Assembly: GCA_018433975.1 (NCBI GenBank)
Contig: JAHDQE010000034.1
Coordinates: 1 to 64,000, forward strand
DNA length: 64,000 nt
Direction of reading: 5' to 3'
Origin: Ornatilinea sp.
GTDB taxonomy: Bacteria; Chloroflexota; Anaerolineae; Anaerolineales; Anaerolineaceae
Each line of letters opens with the position of its first letter. Within the stretch, counting starts at the first letter, position 1. Positions 44,978 through 53,632 of the stretch are shown here, piece by piece. Position numbers and translations under genes: made by a program. The notes beneath the pieces are model-generated. The model did not search any database. It had not been told where the DNA came from and worked only from the letters and a program-made list of their open reading frames with translations.

Positions 44978-45859
44978 TTACTTTTTAAAAGTGCGATCCC
45001 ATGCCGTTTCCAGGGTATCCTTCAATAATACTCCGCACAGATGGCGTCGATACTTTGCGGTACCTCGTTGTGGACTGGTTCGGAAATGGACATCTTGCAG
45101 CAAAGCATCCAGAGCCAAACGAATTACATCCGGATCAGGACGATACCCCTTCAAGACATTCTCTGCGGAAAAACCTCTCTGAGGTGTAGGGCCCGCTGGG
45201 CCCACAGCAATTCGAACATCCGCTATTTTTTCGGCGCTTCTCTCTATCCAGACAGCCATGTTGACAATTGGCAGCGCCACGCCCTGAGGACGCATCACCC
45301 TTTTAAACGCTGAAGCCTGTAAAGTACGCGCTACGGGCACAAAGAAGCCAACTAGGATATCTTCACAAACCCTGAGTTTGGATTTTCCGGGTCCGGCAAA
45401 AAGCTCCAGTAGCGGGACTTCACGCAGACCCTCTTTGTTGGCAATCTGTGCGGTCGCGTTCATCGCAACCAGAGAAATAGTCCCATCTCCCGCCGGTAGA
45501 GCATGAGCAACATTTCCACCCAGCGTTGCCGTATTACGGACTTGGGGACCGCCAATCAGGCCGGTTGCTTCCGACAGGGCTTCTGCGCCCTCCCGGACAA
45601 GAGCAGAACTTGCAATTTGCTTAAGCGGCACAGCAGCTCCAATAAAGAGCCTGTCCTGGCGTCGTTCTAAGACTTGCATTTCCTGAATTTGGGTAACATC
45701 CACTAAAGCATCAAGAGGTGGATGCCTGCCCTGTTGCAGGTCCAGCAGCAAATCAGTTCCACCGGCAATTAACCGGACCGATTCAGGTGTTTGACTTTCC
45801 AACACCTTTAATGCATCTTGTATTGAATGGGGAATAAAATAACTTTTGTATATTGGCAT
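44978..45859 (-). CDS. FAD-binding subunit of molybdenum hydroxylase
   Basis: A 293-residue CoxM-type FAD subunit. A longer frame reaches 45946, but family members start with a motif like YKSYFIPHSIQDALKVL, so ATG 45859 is chosen; no clear ribosome-binding site is seen. FAD motifs are LIAGGTDLLLDL and PQVRNTATLGGNVAHALPAGD. It is the first gene of the minus-strand block running through the large hydroxylase, amidohydrolase and F420 genes. Confidence 0.9.
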   Translation of the reverse strand: MPIYKSYFIPHSIQDALKVLESQTPESVRLIAGGTDLLLDLQQGRHPPLDALVDVTQIQEMQVLERRQDRLFIGAAVPLKQIASSALVREGAEALSEATGLIGGPQVRNTATLGGNVAHALPAGDGTISLVAMNATAQIANKEGLREVPLLELFAGPGKSKLRVCEDILVGFFVPVARTLQASAFKRVMRPQGVALPIVNMAVWIERSAEKIADVRIAVGPAGPTPQRGFSAENVLKGYRPDPDVIRLALDALLQDVHFRTSPQRGTAKYRRHLCGVLLKDTLETAWDRTFKK

Positions 45860-46132
45860 AGGATTCGGTGGGAGCACAGGAAGGCGGCACTTTTCGACGG
45901 GCTCTGACCGGCCCGACGCCTGTTCAAAAAATTTTAAACAGACCACCGAACCATGCTTTGTATATAGATTTTGACTATGCTTTATATTTTAGCACAAAGA
46001 CTTGCTGGGTCAATCAGATTTTCGCAGGAATTTCGATACATTGAACAGCTATGCACGATTTTCAAAATTCCGGGAATTCGCATATAATTCATAAGCAGGA
46101 AATTTCAGGAAAATAACTTAAGGAGAACAACT

Positions 46133-47515
46133 ATGTCCGATACACGCAATAAAGCGTTGCAATTCGCACATGAAAACCAGGGCAAATTCTTGACTGAGCT
46201 TGAAGAACTGATTCGCATTCCTTCTGTATCCACTGATGCTAACCGGAAAGAGGATATGAACCGGACAGCAGAATGGCTTGCTTCAAAGATGCGTCAGATT
46301 GGGATGAACAATGTCGGTATCTATCCTACAGGAGGCCACCCCGCAGTATTCGGAGAACGCATCGTTGCACCACAGGTCCCTACGGTACTGGTTTATGGAC
46401 ATTATGATGTTCAACCTCCCGATCCTGTTGAGCTTTGGCAGTCGCCTCCCTTTGAGCCTTCCCAAAAAGGCGATAATTTATACGCCCGCGGTGCATCGGA
46501 TATGAAAGGTCAGGTAATTGCCAGCCTGGCAGCTGTCGAATCGATTCTCAAACAGGGTTCCCTCCCGGTCAATATTAAGTTCATTATCGAGGGAGAAGAA
46601 GAGATTGGTTCTCCAAATTTGGGCAGCTTTATTGCTTCTCATCAGGACCTGCTTTCCTGTGACGTGGCTCTGAACCCGGATACGGGCATGATCTCTGCTA
46701 CTATCCCCACCATCACTTATGGACTGCGTGGGTTGGCCTATTTTGAACTTCGAGTCTTTGGCCCCGAACATGATCTCCACTCCGGTTTATTTGGAGGTAT
46801 TGTACACAATCCGGCTCAGGTCATTGCCGAATTAATTGCGGGCATGCATGATAAGAATGGCAGGGTTACTCTTCCAGGCTTTTACGACCGGGTACGCCAG
46901 CTTTCCGATGAAGAACGTCTTGAATTGACCCGATTACCTTTATCCAATGAGGAATACCTCCGCCAAACAGGCGTCCCCGAACTTTGGGAAGGGGAAAAGG
47001 GCTATACACCGGTGGAACGTCTTGGCGCCCGCCCAACCCTCGAAATCAACGGCCTCTATTCTGGTTTCATTGATCCAGGTTCAAAAACGGTGATCCCCGC
47101 TTACGCTATGGCAAAAATCTCAACCCGGCTTGTTCCCAATCAGGACCCTGAAGAAGTCCATCAAGCACTGCTTCAATACTTAAAAGAAAATGCCCCCTCA
47201 ACAGTTCGCTGGGAGGTAATCAAAATGGCCGGAGGGCCGGCCTGCCTGACAGACCCAAAGCTGCCGGCAACGCAAGCATTGGCACAGGCGCTTGAAACCG
47301 TTTTTGAAGCAAAACCAGTTTACAAGCTGGAAGGCGGTAGTGTGCCGGTCACCACTACCATGGAAGATTTGCTGGGTGTTAAATCTGTCCTGACTGGGTT
47401 TGGCCTGCCGGACGACAATATCCATGCCCCAAACGAAAAACTGCATTTACCCACTTTTTACAAAGGCATTGACACCCTGATCCATTTCTTCTATAACATG
47501 CAAAATATAAGTTAA
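46133..47515 (+). CDS. M20 family dipeptidase
   Basis: A 460-residue dizinc peptidase of the M20/CNDP group. Metal and catalytic motifs are VLVYGHYDVQPPDP, GASDMKGQ and FIIEGEEEIGSPNLG. The dimerisation domain has DLHSGLFGG, and GSVPVTTTMEDLLGV lies near the end. An AAGGAG ribosome-binding site precedes the ATG, and a TATAAT at 46083-46088 is a likely -10. Cytosolic hydrolysis of dipeptides or acylated amino acids is expected. Confidence 0.93.
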   Translation: MSDTRNKALQFAHENQGKFLTELEELIRIPSVSTDANRKEDMNRTAEWLASKMRQIGMNNVGIYPTGGHPAVFGERIVAPQVPTVLVYGHYDVQPPDPVELWQSPPFEPSQKGDNLYARGASDMKGQVIASLAAVESILKQGSLPVNIKFIIEGEEEIGSPNLGSFIASHQDLLSCDVALNPDTGMISATIPTITYGLRGLAYFELRVFGPEHDLHSGLFGGIVHNPAQVIAELIAGMHDKNGRVTLPGFYDRVRQLSDEERLELTRLPLSNEEYLRQTGVPELWEGEKGYTPVERLGARPTLEINGLYSGFIDPGSKTVIPAYAMAKISTRLVPNQDPEEVHQALLQYLKENAPSTVRWEVIKMAGGPACLTDPKLPATQALAQALETVFEAKPVYKLEGGSVPVTTTMEDLLGVKSVLTGFGLPDDNIHAPNEKLHLPTFYKGIDTLIHFFYNMQNIS

Positions 47516-47530
47516 TAAAGGCGAATATCT

Positions 47531-48460
47531 ATGGCAAATGAAAAATTGCCCTCATACGGCGGGCAGGCAATTATTGAAGGCGTAATGATGCGTGGCTCTC
47601 AAGCCGTCGCAGCCGCAATGCGAAACCCCGAGGGTGAAATTATTATCGAGGTCGAAGACCTTACTGGTATTTACAAAAGCCCTTTAAGAAAAATCCCGGT
47701 TCTCCGCGGCCTGATTATTCTGTGGGATGCACTCGGCCTGGGTACGCGATACCTCACTCTTTCCGCAAACATTCAAACGGGAGAAGACGAAAAAATAGAA
47801 GGCCCCACGCTCTTTCTAACCTTGTTCACATCTTTCGCGATTGCAATAGCCTTATTCTTTCTGGCGCCAGCCGCCTTAGGACAATTGGCTCAAAATGCCT
47901 TGCATATCAACGCCTGGTGGGGCAATATTGTCGAAGGTATTGTTCGTCTGCTGCTTCTGATTGGGTATATGTGGGGAATCGGCCAGATGGAAGACATTAA
48001 ACGGGTGTTCAGCTACCATGGAGCCGAACATAAAACCATCAACGCGTTTGAAGCTGGTGCCCAGTTAACCCCGGAAAATGTTGCGAAATATTCTGTGGAG
48101 CATCCTCGCTGCGGGACTGCATTTTTGCTTACGGTGGTAATTTTCTCGATTCTGCTTTTCTCGCTTTTCGGCCCTATGCCGCTATTATGGCGGTTGGTTA
48201 GTCGGGTTCTTTTGCTTCCCTTTATAGCCGGGATTTCTTATGAATACATCCGGTGGTCTGGCAATCATCTGGATTCAAAATTTGTTCAGTTCCTGATCAA
48301 ACCCAATTTGGCTCTGCAGAGCCTTACCACTCGGGAGCCAACAAAAGAGATGCTTGAAGTGTCGATAGCCTCGTTCAATGCTATGTTCGAACGGGAAAAA
48401 ATTCTCCAGGGAGATTTGGGGCTGTCCAGGGCCATTAAAGAACCCGCATCCACGGGTTGA
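47531..48460 (+). CDS. DUF1385 membrane protein, YqhQ-like
   Basis: A 309-residue protein with the family hallmarks YGGQAIIEGVMMRGS at the start and FSYHGAEHKTINAFEAG plus EHPRCGTAFLL in the middle. It has about four to five membrane segments. YqhQ-family proteins are widespread in Firmicutes and Chloroflexota; the role is unclear, though the conserved His/Glu/Cys set hints at metal binding. It lies 15 bases after the dipeptidase gene. Confidence 0.92.
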   Translation: MANEKLPSYGGQAIIEGVMMRGSQAVAAAMRNPEGEIIIEVEDLTGIYKSPLRKIPVLRGLIILWDALGLGTRYLTLSANIQTGEDEKIEGPTLFLTLFTSFAIAIALFFLAPAALGQLAQNALHINAWWGNIVEGIVRLLLLIGYMWGIGQMEDIKRVFSYHGAEHKTINAFEAGAQLTPENVAKYSVEHPRCGTAFLLTVVIFSILLFSLFGPMPLLWRLVSRVLLLPFIAGISYEYIRWSGNHLDSKFVQFLIKPNLALQSLTTREPTKEMLEVSIASFNAMFEREKILQGDLGLSRAIKEPASTG

Positions 48461-48529
48461 TGAGGTGCTCCAAAAAGAGAAGCTTTAAAAGTTACCCGCT
48501 TTTATATTTATATCTTTAAAACGAGAACG

Positions 48530-48590
48530 AAAAGGGCATAGTGGTATTTGGGGACAGCGTAATTACTCCTCTTTACCGCCTTGCCCTTTT
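48530..48590 (+). other. long structured hairpin ahead of comEA
   Basis: The outer stem AAAAGGGCA (48530-48538) pairs perfectly with TGCCCTTTT (48582-48590). Inside it GTGGTA pairs with TACCGC (one G-U), and GGGGA with TCCTC (one G-U). It ends in a short T-run and lies 70 bases after the YqhQ-like gene and just before the comEA promoter. A terminator is the simplest reading; a small regulatory RNA is possible. Confidence 0.55.
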
Positions 48591-48599
48591 ATGTTTTGC

Positions 48600-48627
48600 T
48601 TGACATCCTCCCAGACAAGTTTATACT
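48600..48627 (+). promoter_or_regulatory. sigma-70-type promoter of comEA
   Basis: A consensus TTGACA (48600-48605) is followed after 16 bases by TATACT (48622-48627), one change from TATAAT. The start would be near 48634, about 22 bases before the comEA ATG. Confidence 0.65.
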
Positions 48628-48656
48628 TTTAAAGGAGAGGTCACTGCAAAGCAGAT

Positions 48657-49250
48657 ATGAAAGAAATACGCAACATTGCAATCGGAGTTATCCTGGGTTT
48701 ACTTACAGCGGGGATCGTTTTCCTCTCCGTCTCTCCCCCTAGAGGCGAACCCATTCAGCTAACACCTCGCCCATCAGAAGCTCCTATAGTTATATCTATT
48801 CAAGGTGAGGTCATGCAACCGGGAGTCTATTCTTTGCCAATCGGGTCCCGCTTACAAGACGCCATTGAACAGGCTGGTGGGGTTACAACAAACGCAAATC
48901 AGATTTCTCTTAAACTGGCCACTTTATTGAAAGATGGCGACGCAATCATTATTCCATCCAAAGGAATGGCGGAAAGCGACATTCCGGAAACACAAAGCGG
49001 CATAATTGAACGTTCAAATTCATCTGTTTTTACGGAAGCATGCATCAACATCAACACAGCCACAGCTGAGGAATTAGAAACTTTACCCGGAATCGGCCCT
49101 ACCCGGTCTGCCGCCATTATTGATTATCGCGAAACAAATGGCCCGTTTTATAAACTTGAAGATCTCATGCAAGTGTCTGGTATTGGCCCTTCAACGTTTG
49201 ACGCATTGAAGGAGCAAATTGAAACCGATGTTTATTCAGGTTGTAAATAA
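48657..49250 (+). CDS. comEA: ComEA-like DNA-binding protein
   Basis: A 197-residue protein anchored by an N-terminal membrane segment (6-26). It has an SLBB domain (ISIQGEVMQPGVYSLPIGS) and then a C-terminal double helix-hairpin-helix: ININTATAEELETLPGIGP and LMQVSGIGPSTFDAL. ComEA binds incoming double-stranded DNA at the cell surface during natural transformation. The matching channel gene comEC is not in this window. The only good purine-rich site (AAAGGAGAGG) is about 16 bases from the ATG, longer than usual. Confidence 0.92.
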   Translation: MKEIRNIAIGVILGLLTAGIVFLSVSPPRGEPIQLTPRPSEAPIVISIQGEVMQPGVYSLPIGSRLQDAIEQAGGVTTNANQISLKLATLLKDGDAIIIPSKGMAESDIPETQSGIIERSNSSVFTEACININTATAEELETLPGIGPTRSAAIIDYRETNGPFYKLEDLMQVSGIGPSTFDALKEQIETDVYSGCK

Positions 49251-49286
49251 AATATCTAATTTTGACTGAAAAGGTATAATAAACTC

Positions 49287-49730
49287 ATGAATCTAAAAGA
49301 AGAATTACAAAAAGAGCTCAAAGTAGCCATGCGTTCCGGAAATCTTGTGCGTAAAAACACAATTCGCATGGCCCTATCGAACATTAAATTGATGGAAATA
49401 GACAAAGGCCCTTTGGACGAAGTTGCACTGACCGCTATATTGCAAAAAGAAATTAAAATGCGGCGCGAAGCCATTGCAGACGCCCAAAAAGCCGGGCGCA
49501 AGGATCTGATAGAGTCCAATGAAGAGGAAATAGAAGTATTGGAAACATTTTTACCCGAACAACTCTCTAACGACGATCTTGAAAAGATGGTAAATGCAGC
49601 TATCTCAGAAGTTGGAGCAACAAGTATTAAGGAAATGGGTGCCGTAATGAAAATTTTATTACCTCGCGTTGCGGGGCAGGCCCCCAACTCTCTCATCAGC
49701 ACAATGGTGCGTGAAAAACTAAACCAATAA
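49287..49730 (+). CDS. yqeY: GatB/YqeY domain protein
   Basis: A 147-residue YqeY with the typical start MNLKEELQKELKVAMRSGNLVRKNTIRMAL and the C-terminal EVGATSIKEMGAVMKILLPRVAG, a domain shared with the tail of GatB. It is thought to interact with tRNA, but the precise role is not established. The gene lies 36 bases after comEA with its own TATAAT near 49276, and 14 bases before the 7TM-HD gene. Confidence 0.95.
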   Translation: MNLKEELQKELKVAMRSGNLVRKNTIRMALSNIKLMEIDKGPLDEVALTAILQKEIKMRREAIADAQKAGRKDLIESNEEEIEVLETFLPEQLSNDDLEKMVNAAISEVGATSIKEMGAVMKILLPRVAGQAPNSLISTMVREKLNQ

Positions 49731-49744
49731 AGGAAGTATCCAGT

Positions 49745-51898
49745 TTGGCTGATAATAAACGTAGACTCTTGGGGCAATTTACTTTCCCTTTTATGAGAAT
49801 AATCATCCTGGTGCTCACCAGTCTTCTGGCTTTGGGCGCTCTGATTCTGCCCATCAGCGTCCGGCCGGACCAATATTCACTGCAGGTTGGGGATGTCGCC
49901 AGCCAGGATATTGAAGCGCCAAGCACAATTACTTTTGAAAGCGAAATATTAACAGAACAGGCCCAAGATGATGCGGAGAAAGCCGTCGCAAAGGTTTATC
50001 TTCCGGCAGACCCAAGTATTACCCGGCGCCAAATCGAAAAAATGCGGGCCGCTTTTAAATATATCTCCATTGTGCGGGATGACACCTATGCTGCGCAGGA
50101 GCAGAAAATTTCCGATCTCGGCAACCTCACGGAAATCGAAATTGATCCCGAATTAGCACAGAGCATGCTTGACTTGAACCAGGAAGATTGGGAAGCAACT
50201 CAAAGCGAAGCTTTAATTGTGCTCGAAAAAATAATGCGCACCACGATACGGGAAGATCAATTAAACGAAGCACGGCACAATGTTCCCGCGTTAATTAGTT
50301 TTTCTCTTTCCCAAAACGAAGCCCAAATCGTTGAAGACCTCACCACGCCATTTGTAACCGCCAACAGTCTCTATAGCGAAGACCAAACGGAAAGCCTGCG
50401 CCAAAAAGCGCGCGAAGCTGTAGCACCCGTTTCCCGGAAATATATCTCAGGTGAAAGTATCGTTCAAAGAGGACAGGTAATAACACCGCTGACTTGGGAA
50501 GCTATGAATGAATACGACCTGGTTCAGCCCCAGGATATCACGAGAGACGTTATCAGCTCTTCCGCTCTGGTAATCCTTGCAGCCGTGTTTGTCGTTTTTT
50601 ACCTGACCAAGACTCGCGATCCGTTGCAAGCGGACCAGAGAGGACTGTTAATCATTGCCATCAGTTTTATCGGCTTTTTGTTTGCTGCCAGACTGGTGAT
50701 TCCAAACCGAGTGGTAATTCCTTATTTCTTCCCTATTCCGGCATTGGGATTAACCATCTCCAGCCTGTATACCACCGGCACGGGCATGATTTTCTCATTA
50801 ATCCTTAGCATCATGGCGGCTTACGGCAATAATTTCAGCCTGGACCTCACTTTATATTATCTCCTCGCCAGCCTATGTGGCATTCTCATTTTAGGAAAGG
50901 GACGCCGCATTGCCAGCTTCTTCTGGGCGGGCATGGCAGTCGCAATGGCCGGTTCAACCGTCATTCTTGCTTATCGCCTTCCGGATTCTGAGACGGACTT
51001 AATCGGCATTGCAACCCTCGTGGGCGCCGCTTTTCTAAACGGGATGCTATCGGCAAGCATCACCTTATTGCTCCAGTTTATCTTTGCCCAAATTCTGGGG
51101 GTTACTACCGCTTTGCAACTCTTAGAAATATCACGTCCCGACCATCCGCTCCTCCAGTTTATTTTGCAAAATGCACCGGGAACCTACCAGCACAGTTTGA
51201 TGGTGGCGAATCTCGCAGAACAAGGTGCTAAAGCAATCGGAGCAGACGCTCTGCTTGTACGGGTTGGTGCGCTTCATCACGATGCCGGGAAAGCATTAAA
51301 TCCTTCTTTCTTTATCGAAAATCAGATACGAGGAAAGCTCAACCCCCATAATGACATTGATCCTAAAACAAGCTCGCAAACCATTATCCGGCATGTTACG
51401 GACGGCGTAAAGCTTGCTCAAAAATATCGGCTGCCGGCTCGTATTCAGGACTTCATGCTGGAACACCATGGGACCCTGATAACCCGTTACCAGTACAACC
51501 AGGCACTTAAATTGGTAAACAATAAAACAGAATTGGTGGATATCGAAGACTTTCGATATCCGGGGCCTAAACCGGGCTCTCGAGAAACGGCATTATTAAT
51601 GCTGGCTGACGGCGTTGAAGCACGTACAAGAGCTGAAGTACCTCAAGGCGACGATGAAATCCGTGCGCTCATCCGTGATAGTTTCGATTATATCCGTCGG
51701 GCTGGGCAGCTGGATGACACTCAAATCACCTATAAAGAATTGAATCAGGTGGCCGAAGCTTTTGTCTCCACGCTCAAAACCACCTATCACCCCCGCATCA
51801 AATACCCTAAACCCGCAGAAGAGGCAAACTCAAGCGCTAAAACTCACGGAAAAAAATCCGGAGATGAATCAAAAACCGTTCCAATCAAATCTACCTGA
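49745..51898 (+). CDS. 7TM-HD cyclic-di-AMP phosphodiesterase family protein (PgpH/YqfF-like)
   Basis: A 717-residue protein starting at TTG, with AGGAAG about 8 bases earlier. One N-terminal membrane segment is followed by an extracytoplasmic 7TMR-HDED domain (about 40-270), seven membrane helices (about 275-465) and a cytoplasmic HD domain with GALHHDAGKALNPSFF and DFMLEHHGT. Proteins of this build hydrolyse cyclic di-AMP to pApA. The C-terminal ~30 residues are Lys/Ser-rich and disordered. Upstream of ybeY and dgkA, as in Firmicutes. Confidence 0.93.
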   Translation: MADNKRRLLGQFTFPFMRIIILVLTSLLALGALILPISVRPDQYSLQVGDVASQDIEAPSTITFESEILTEQAQDDAEKAVAKVYLPADPSITRRQIEKMRAAFKYISIVRDDTYAAQEQKISDLGNLTEIEIDPELAQSMLDLNQEDWEATQSEALIVLEKIMRTTIREDQLNEARHNVPALISFSLSQNEAQIVEDLTTPFVTANSLYSEDQTESLRQKAREAVAPVSRKYISGESIVQRGQVITPLTWEAMNEYDLVQPQDITRDVISSSALVILAAVFVVFYLTKTRDPLQADQRGLLIIAISFIGFLFAARLVIPNRVVIPYFFPIPALGLTISSLYTTGTGMIFSLILSIMAAYGNNFSLDLTLYYLLASLCGILILGKGRRIASFFWAGMAVAMAGSTVILAYRLPDSETDLIGIATLVGAAFLNGMLSASITLLLQFIFAQILGVTTALQLLEISRPDHPLLQFILQNAPGTYQHSLMVANLAEQGAKAIGADALLVRVGALHHDAGKALNPSFFIENQIRGKLNPHNDIDPKTSSQTIIRHVTDGVKLAQKYRLPARIQDFMLEHHGTLITRYQYNQALKLVNNKTELVDIEDFRYPGPKPGSRETALLMLADGVEARTRAEVPQGDDEIRALIRDSFDYIRRAGQLDDTQITYKELNQVAEAFVSTLKTTYHPRIKYPKPAEEANSSAKTHGKKSGDESKTVPIKST

Positions 51899-51907
51899 TC
51901 CATTACT

Positions 51908-52366
51908 ATGATCAACGTCATAATCCGTGAAGTCTATTCCAAAATGATTTCTCCGGAAATTTTGGAGAAGAGTATTCAAGCCGTTGCAAAACAACAAAAT
52001 ATTTCACCAGACTTTGACGTCTCGGTAGTAATCGAAAACGACGAAGAAATCCAAAAGTTAAATGCTCAATACAGAGGGATTAATGAGCCGACAGACGTCC
52101 TGTCTTTTTCCTCCGATGAAGTTGACCCTGAAACAGGCCAACAATATTTTGGGGATATCATCATTTCTTTACCTCGCGCAAAAATCCAGGCTCAAAAAGC
52201 AGGGCATCCTTTAGAAAGTGAAATACAACTGCTTGTTATACATGGAATGCTTCATCTTTTAGGCTTTGATCACCACACCGAAGCGGAAAAACAAGAGATG
52301 TGGGATTTACAGAAAAAACTATTAGAAACGCTCTCCATACAGATTAATCAACTTCCCGAGGAATAG
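51908..52366 (+). CDS. ybeY: endoribonuclease YbeY
   Basis: A 152-residue zinc-dependent RNase for 16S rRNA 3'-end maturation and ribosome quality control. The zinc motif H-G-x-L-H-L-x-G-x-D-H is present as HGMLHLLGFDHH, and INEPTDVLSFSSDE is the other conserved block. Length is normal. Short gaps on both sides (9 and 7 bases) place it in the 7TM-HD-ybeY-dgkA operon. Confidence 0.97.
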   Translation: MINVIIREVYSKMISPEILEKSIQAVAKQQNISPDFDVSVVIENDEEIQKLNAQYRGINEPTDVLSFSSDEVDPETGQQYFGDIIISLPRAKIQAQKAGHPLESEIQLLVIHGMLHLLGFDHHTEAEKQEMWDLQKKLLETLSIQINQLPEE

Positions 52367-52373
52367 AAAACTC

Positions 52374-52754
52374 ATGCTGCAATATTTGCGTAGCCGAGCG
52401 CAATCCTTTAAATACGCTTTTGCCGGCCTCGCTTCTGTTTTCCACACCCAGGGCAACATTCTAATTCACGCAATTGCCACTTTCATCGTATTAGGTTTAG
52501 CTGCATGGCTCAAACTGGAACGAATTGAATGGGCCGTTTTGATACTCACCATTTCAAGTGTTTGGGTAGCCGAATTTTTCAACACAGCCTTAGAAGTCGT
52601 TGTAGATCTGGCTTCACCCGATATCCATCATCTGGCTAAGATAGCAAAAGATGTTGGTGCTGCTTCTGTTCTGGTTGCTGCATTTTTCTCTGTTGTAATC
52701 GGAATACTGGTATTAGGTCCGCCCCTCTTTATTCGTCTGGCGAACTTTTTTTAA
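52374..52754 (+). CDS. dgkA: diacylglycerol/undecaprenol kinase (DgkA family)
   Basis: A 126-residue trimeric-type membrane kinase with three helices. The signature is WVAEFFNTALEVVVDLASP followed by AKDVGAASVLVAA. Gram-positive-type members mainly phosphorylate undecaprenol, feeding the lipid carrier pool. Gene order ybeY-dgkA is conserved in many bacteria. Confidence 0.95.
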   Translation: MLQYLRSRAQSFKYAFAGLASVFHTQGNILIHAIATFIVLGLAAWLKLERIEWAVLILTISSVWVAEFFNTALEVVVDLASPDIHHLAKIAKDVGAASVLVAAFFSVVIGILVLGPPLFIRLANFF

Positions 52755-52777
52755 AGCATTACAGGAACCCCCACAAA

Positions 52778-53620
52778 ATGAACTCGTTTCGCTTTGGTAC
52801 AGTAGGATCTCCTCAGTCAACCCCCGCCAAACCGGGAGGAAGCATTGGAGCTATTTTAAGGCTTCGTGAACTCGGCCTGGACGCCCTGGAATTAGGCTGG
52901 GTTCGTTCGGTAAGAGTTTCAGAAAAGACTTGCCAATCGATTCAAGGCACGGGAATTGAACAGGATATTGCCATCAGTGTCCACGCACCCTATTATATTA
53001 ATCTGAATGCAAATGAAACGGAGTGGCCAAAATCTCGTCAGCGGCTGATGGATGCTGCCCGATTCGGCTTTTTAGCAGGAGCTACGGATATCGTCTTTCA
53101 CCCGGGATCTTATTTTGGGCAGTCACCGGAAATCGTGTTAGAAACCGCTTTGCCACGATTAGAAAGCATCTTGCAGGAACTGGAGGAACAACAAATCTGG
53201 GTCAAACTACGCCCGGAAACCATGGGGAAATCGGCCATGTTGGGTTCACTCGAAGACACTTTGAAAATGAGCAGGGAGTTTGAAATGGTAGAGCCCTGTC
53301 TTGATTTTGCCCACCTTCACGCCCGGCCGGGAGATGGGAGCATGAATTCAACAGACGAATGGCGTCGCCTTTTGGATACCTACGCGCAGTTTTTAGGTCA
53401 GAAAGCCTTGCGCTCTCTTCATGGTCATCTTTCAGGAATTGAATACACCGAAAAAGGAGAGCGCAATCATTTGACACTGATGGAATCCGATTTCAACCTT
53501 GATTCACTCTTCACAGCACTGAAGGAGTTTGGTTGTTCTGGCAGGATTTTATGCGAAAGTCCCGCTATGGAAAACGACGCATTGCTGATGAAACAACTTT
53601 GGCAGGATCATTTCGCATGA
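52778..53620 (+). CDS. endonuclease IV-like TIM-barrel protein
   Basis: A 280-residue protein of the AP endonuclease 2 family. Candidate zinc ligands are in SVHAPYYINL, VFHPGSYFG, LRPETMGKSAMLGS, CLDFAHLHAR and LHGHLSG. This arrangement matches Nfo-type endonuclease IV, which cuts at abasic sites. It is about the size of bacterial Nfo but reads as a divergent branch, so a repair role is likely but not proved. It converges on the LuxR-type regulator gene with a 12-base gap. Confidence 0.85.
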   Translation: MNSFRFGTVGSPQSTPAKPGGSIGAILRLRELGLDALELGWVRSVRVSEKTCQSIQGTGIEQDIAISVHAPYYINLNANETEWPKSRQRLMDAARFGFLAGATDIVFHPGSYFGQSPEIVLETALPRLESILQELEEQQIWVKLRPETMGKSAMLGSLEDTLKMSREFEMVEPCLDFAHLHARPGDGSMNSTDEWRRLLDTYAQFLGQKALRSLHGHLSGIEYTEKGERNHLTLMESDFNLDSLFTALKEFGCSGRILCESPAMENDALLMKQLWQDHFA

Positions 53621-53632
53621 CCCTGATTGGGT

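Noticed and set aside
49256-49873. 205-codon open frame on the minus strand opposite yqeY
   Set aside because: It lies fully antisense to the well-supported yqeY and the start of the 7TM-HD gene, has a Ser/Arg-rich composition without any motif, and has no ribosome-binding site.
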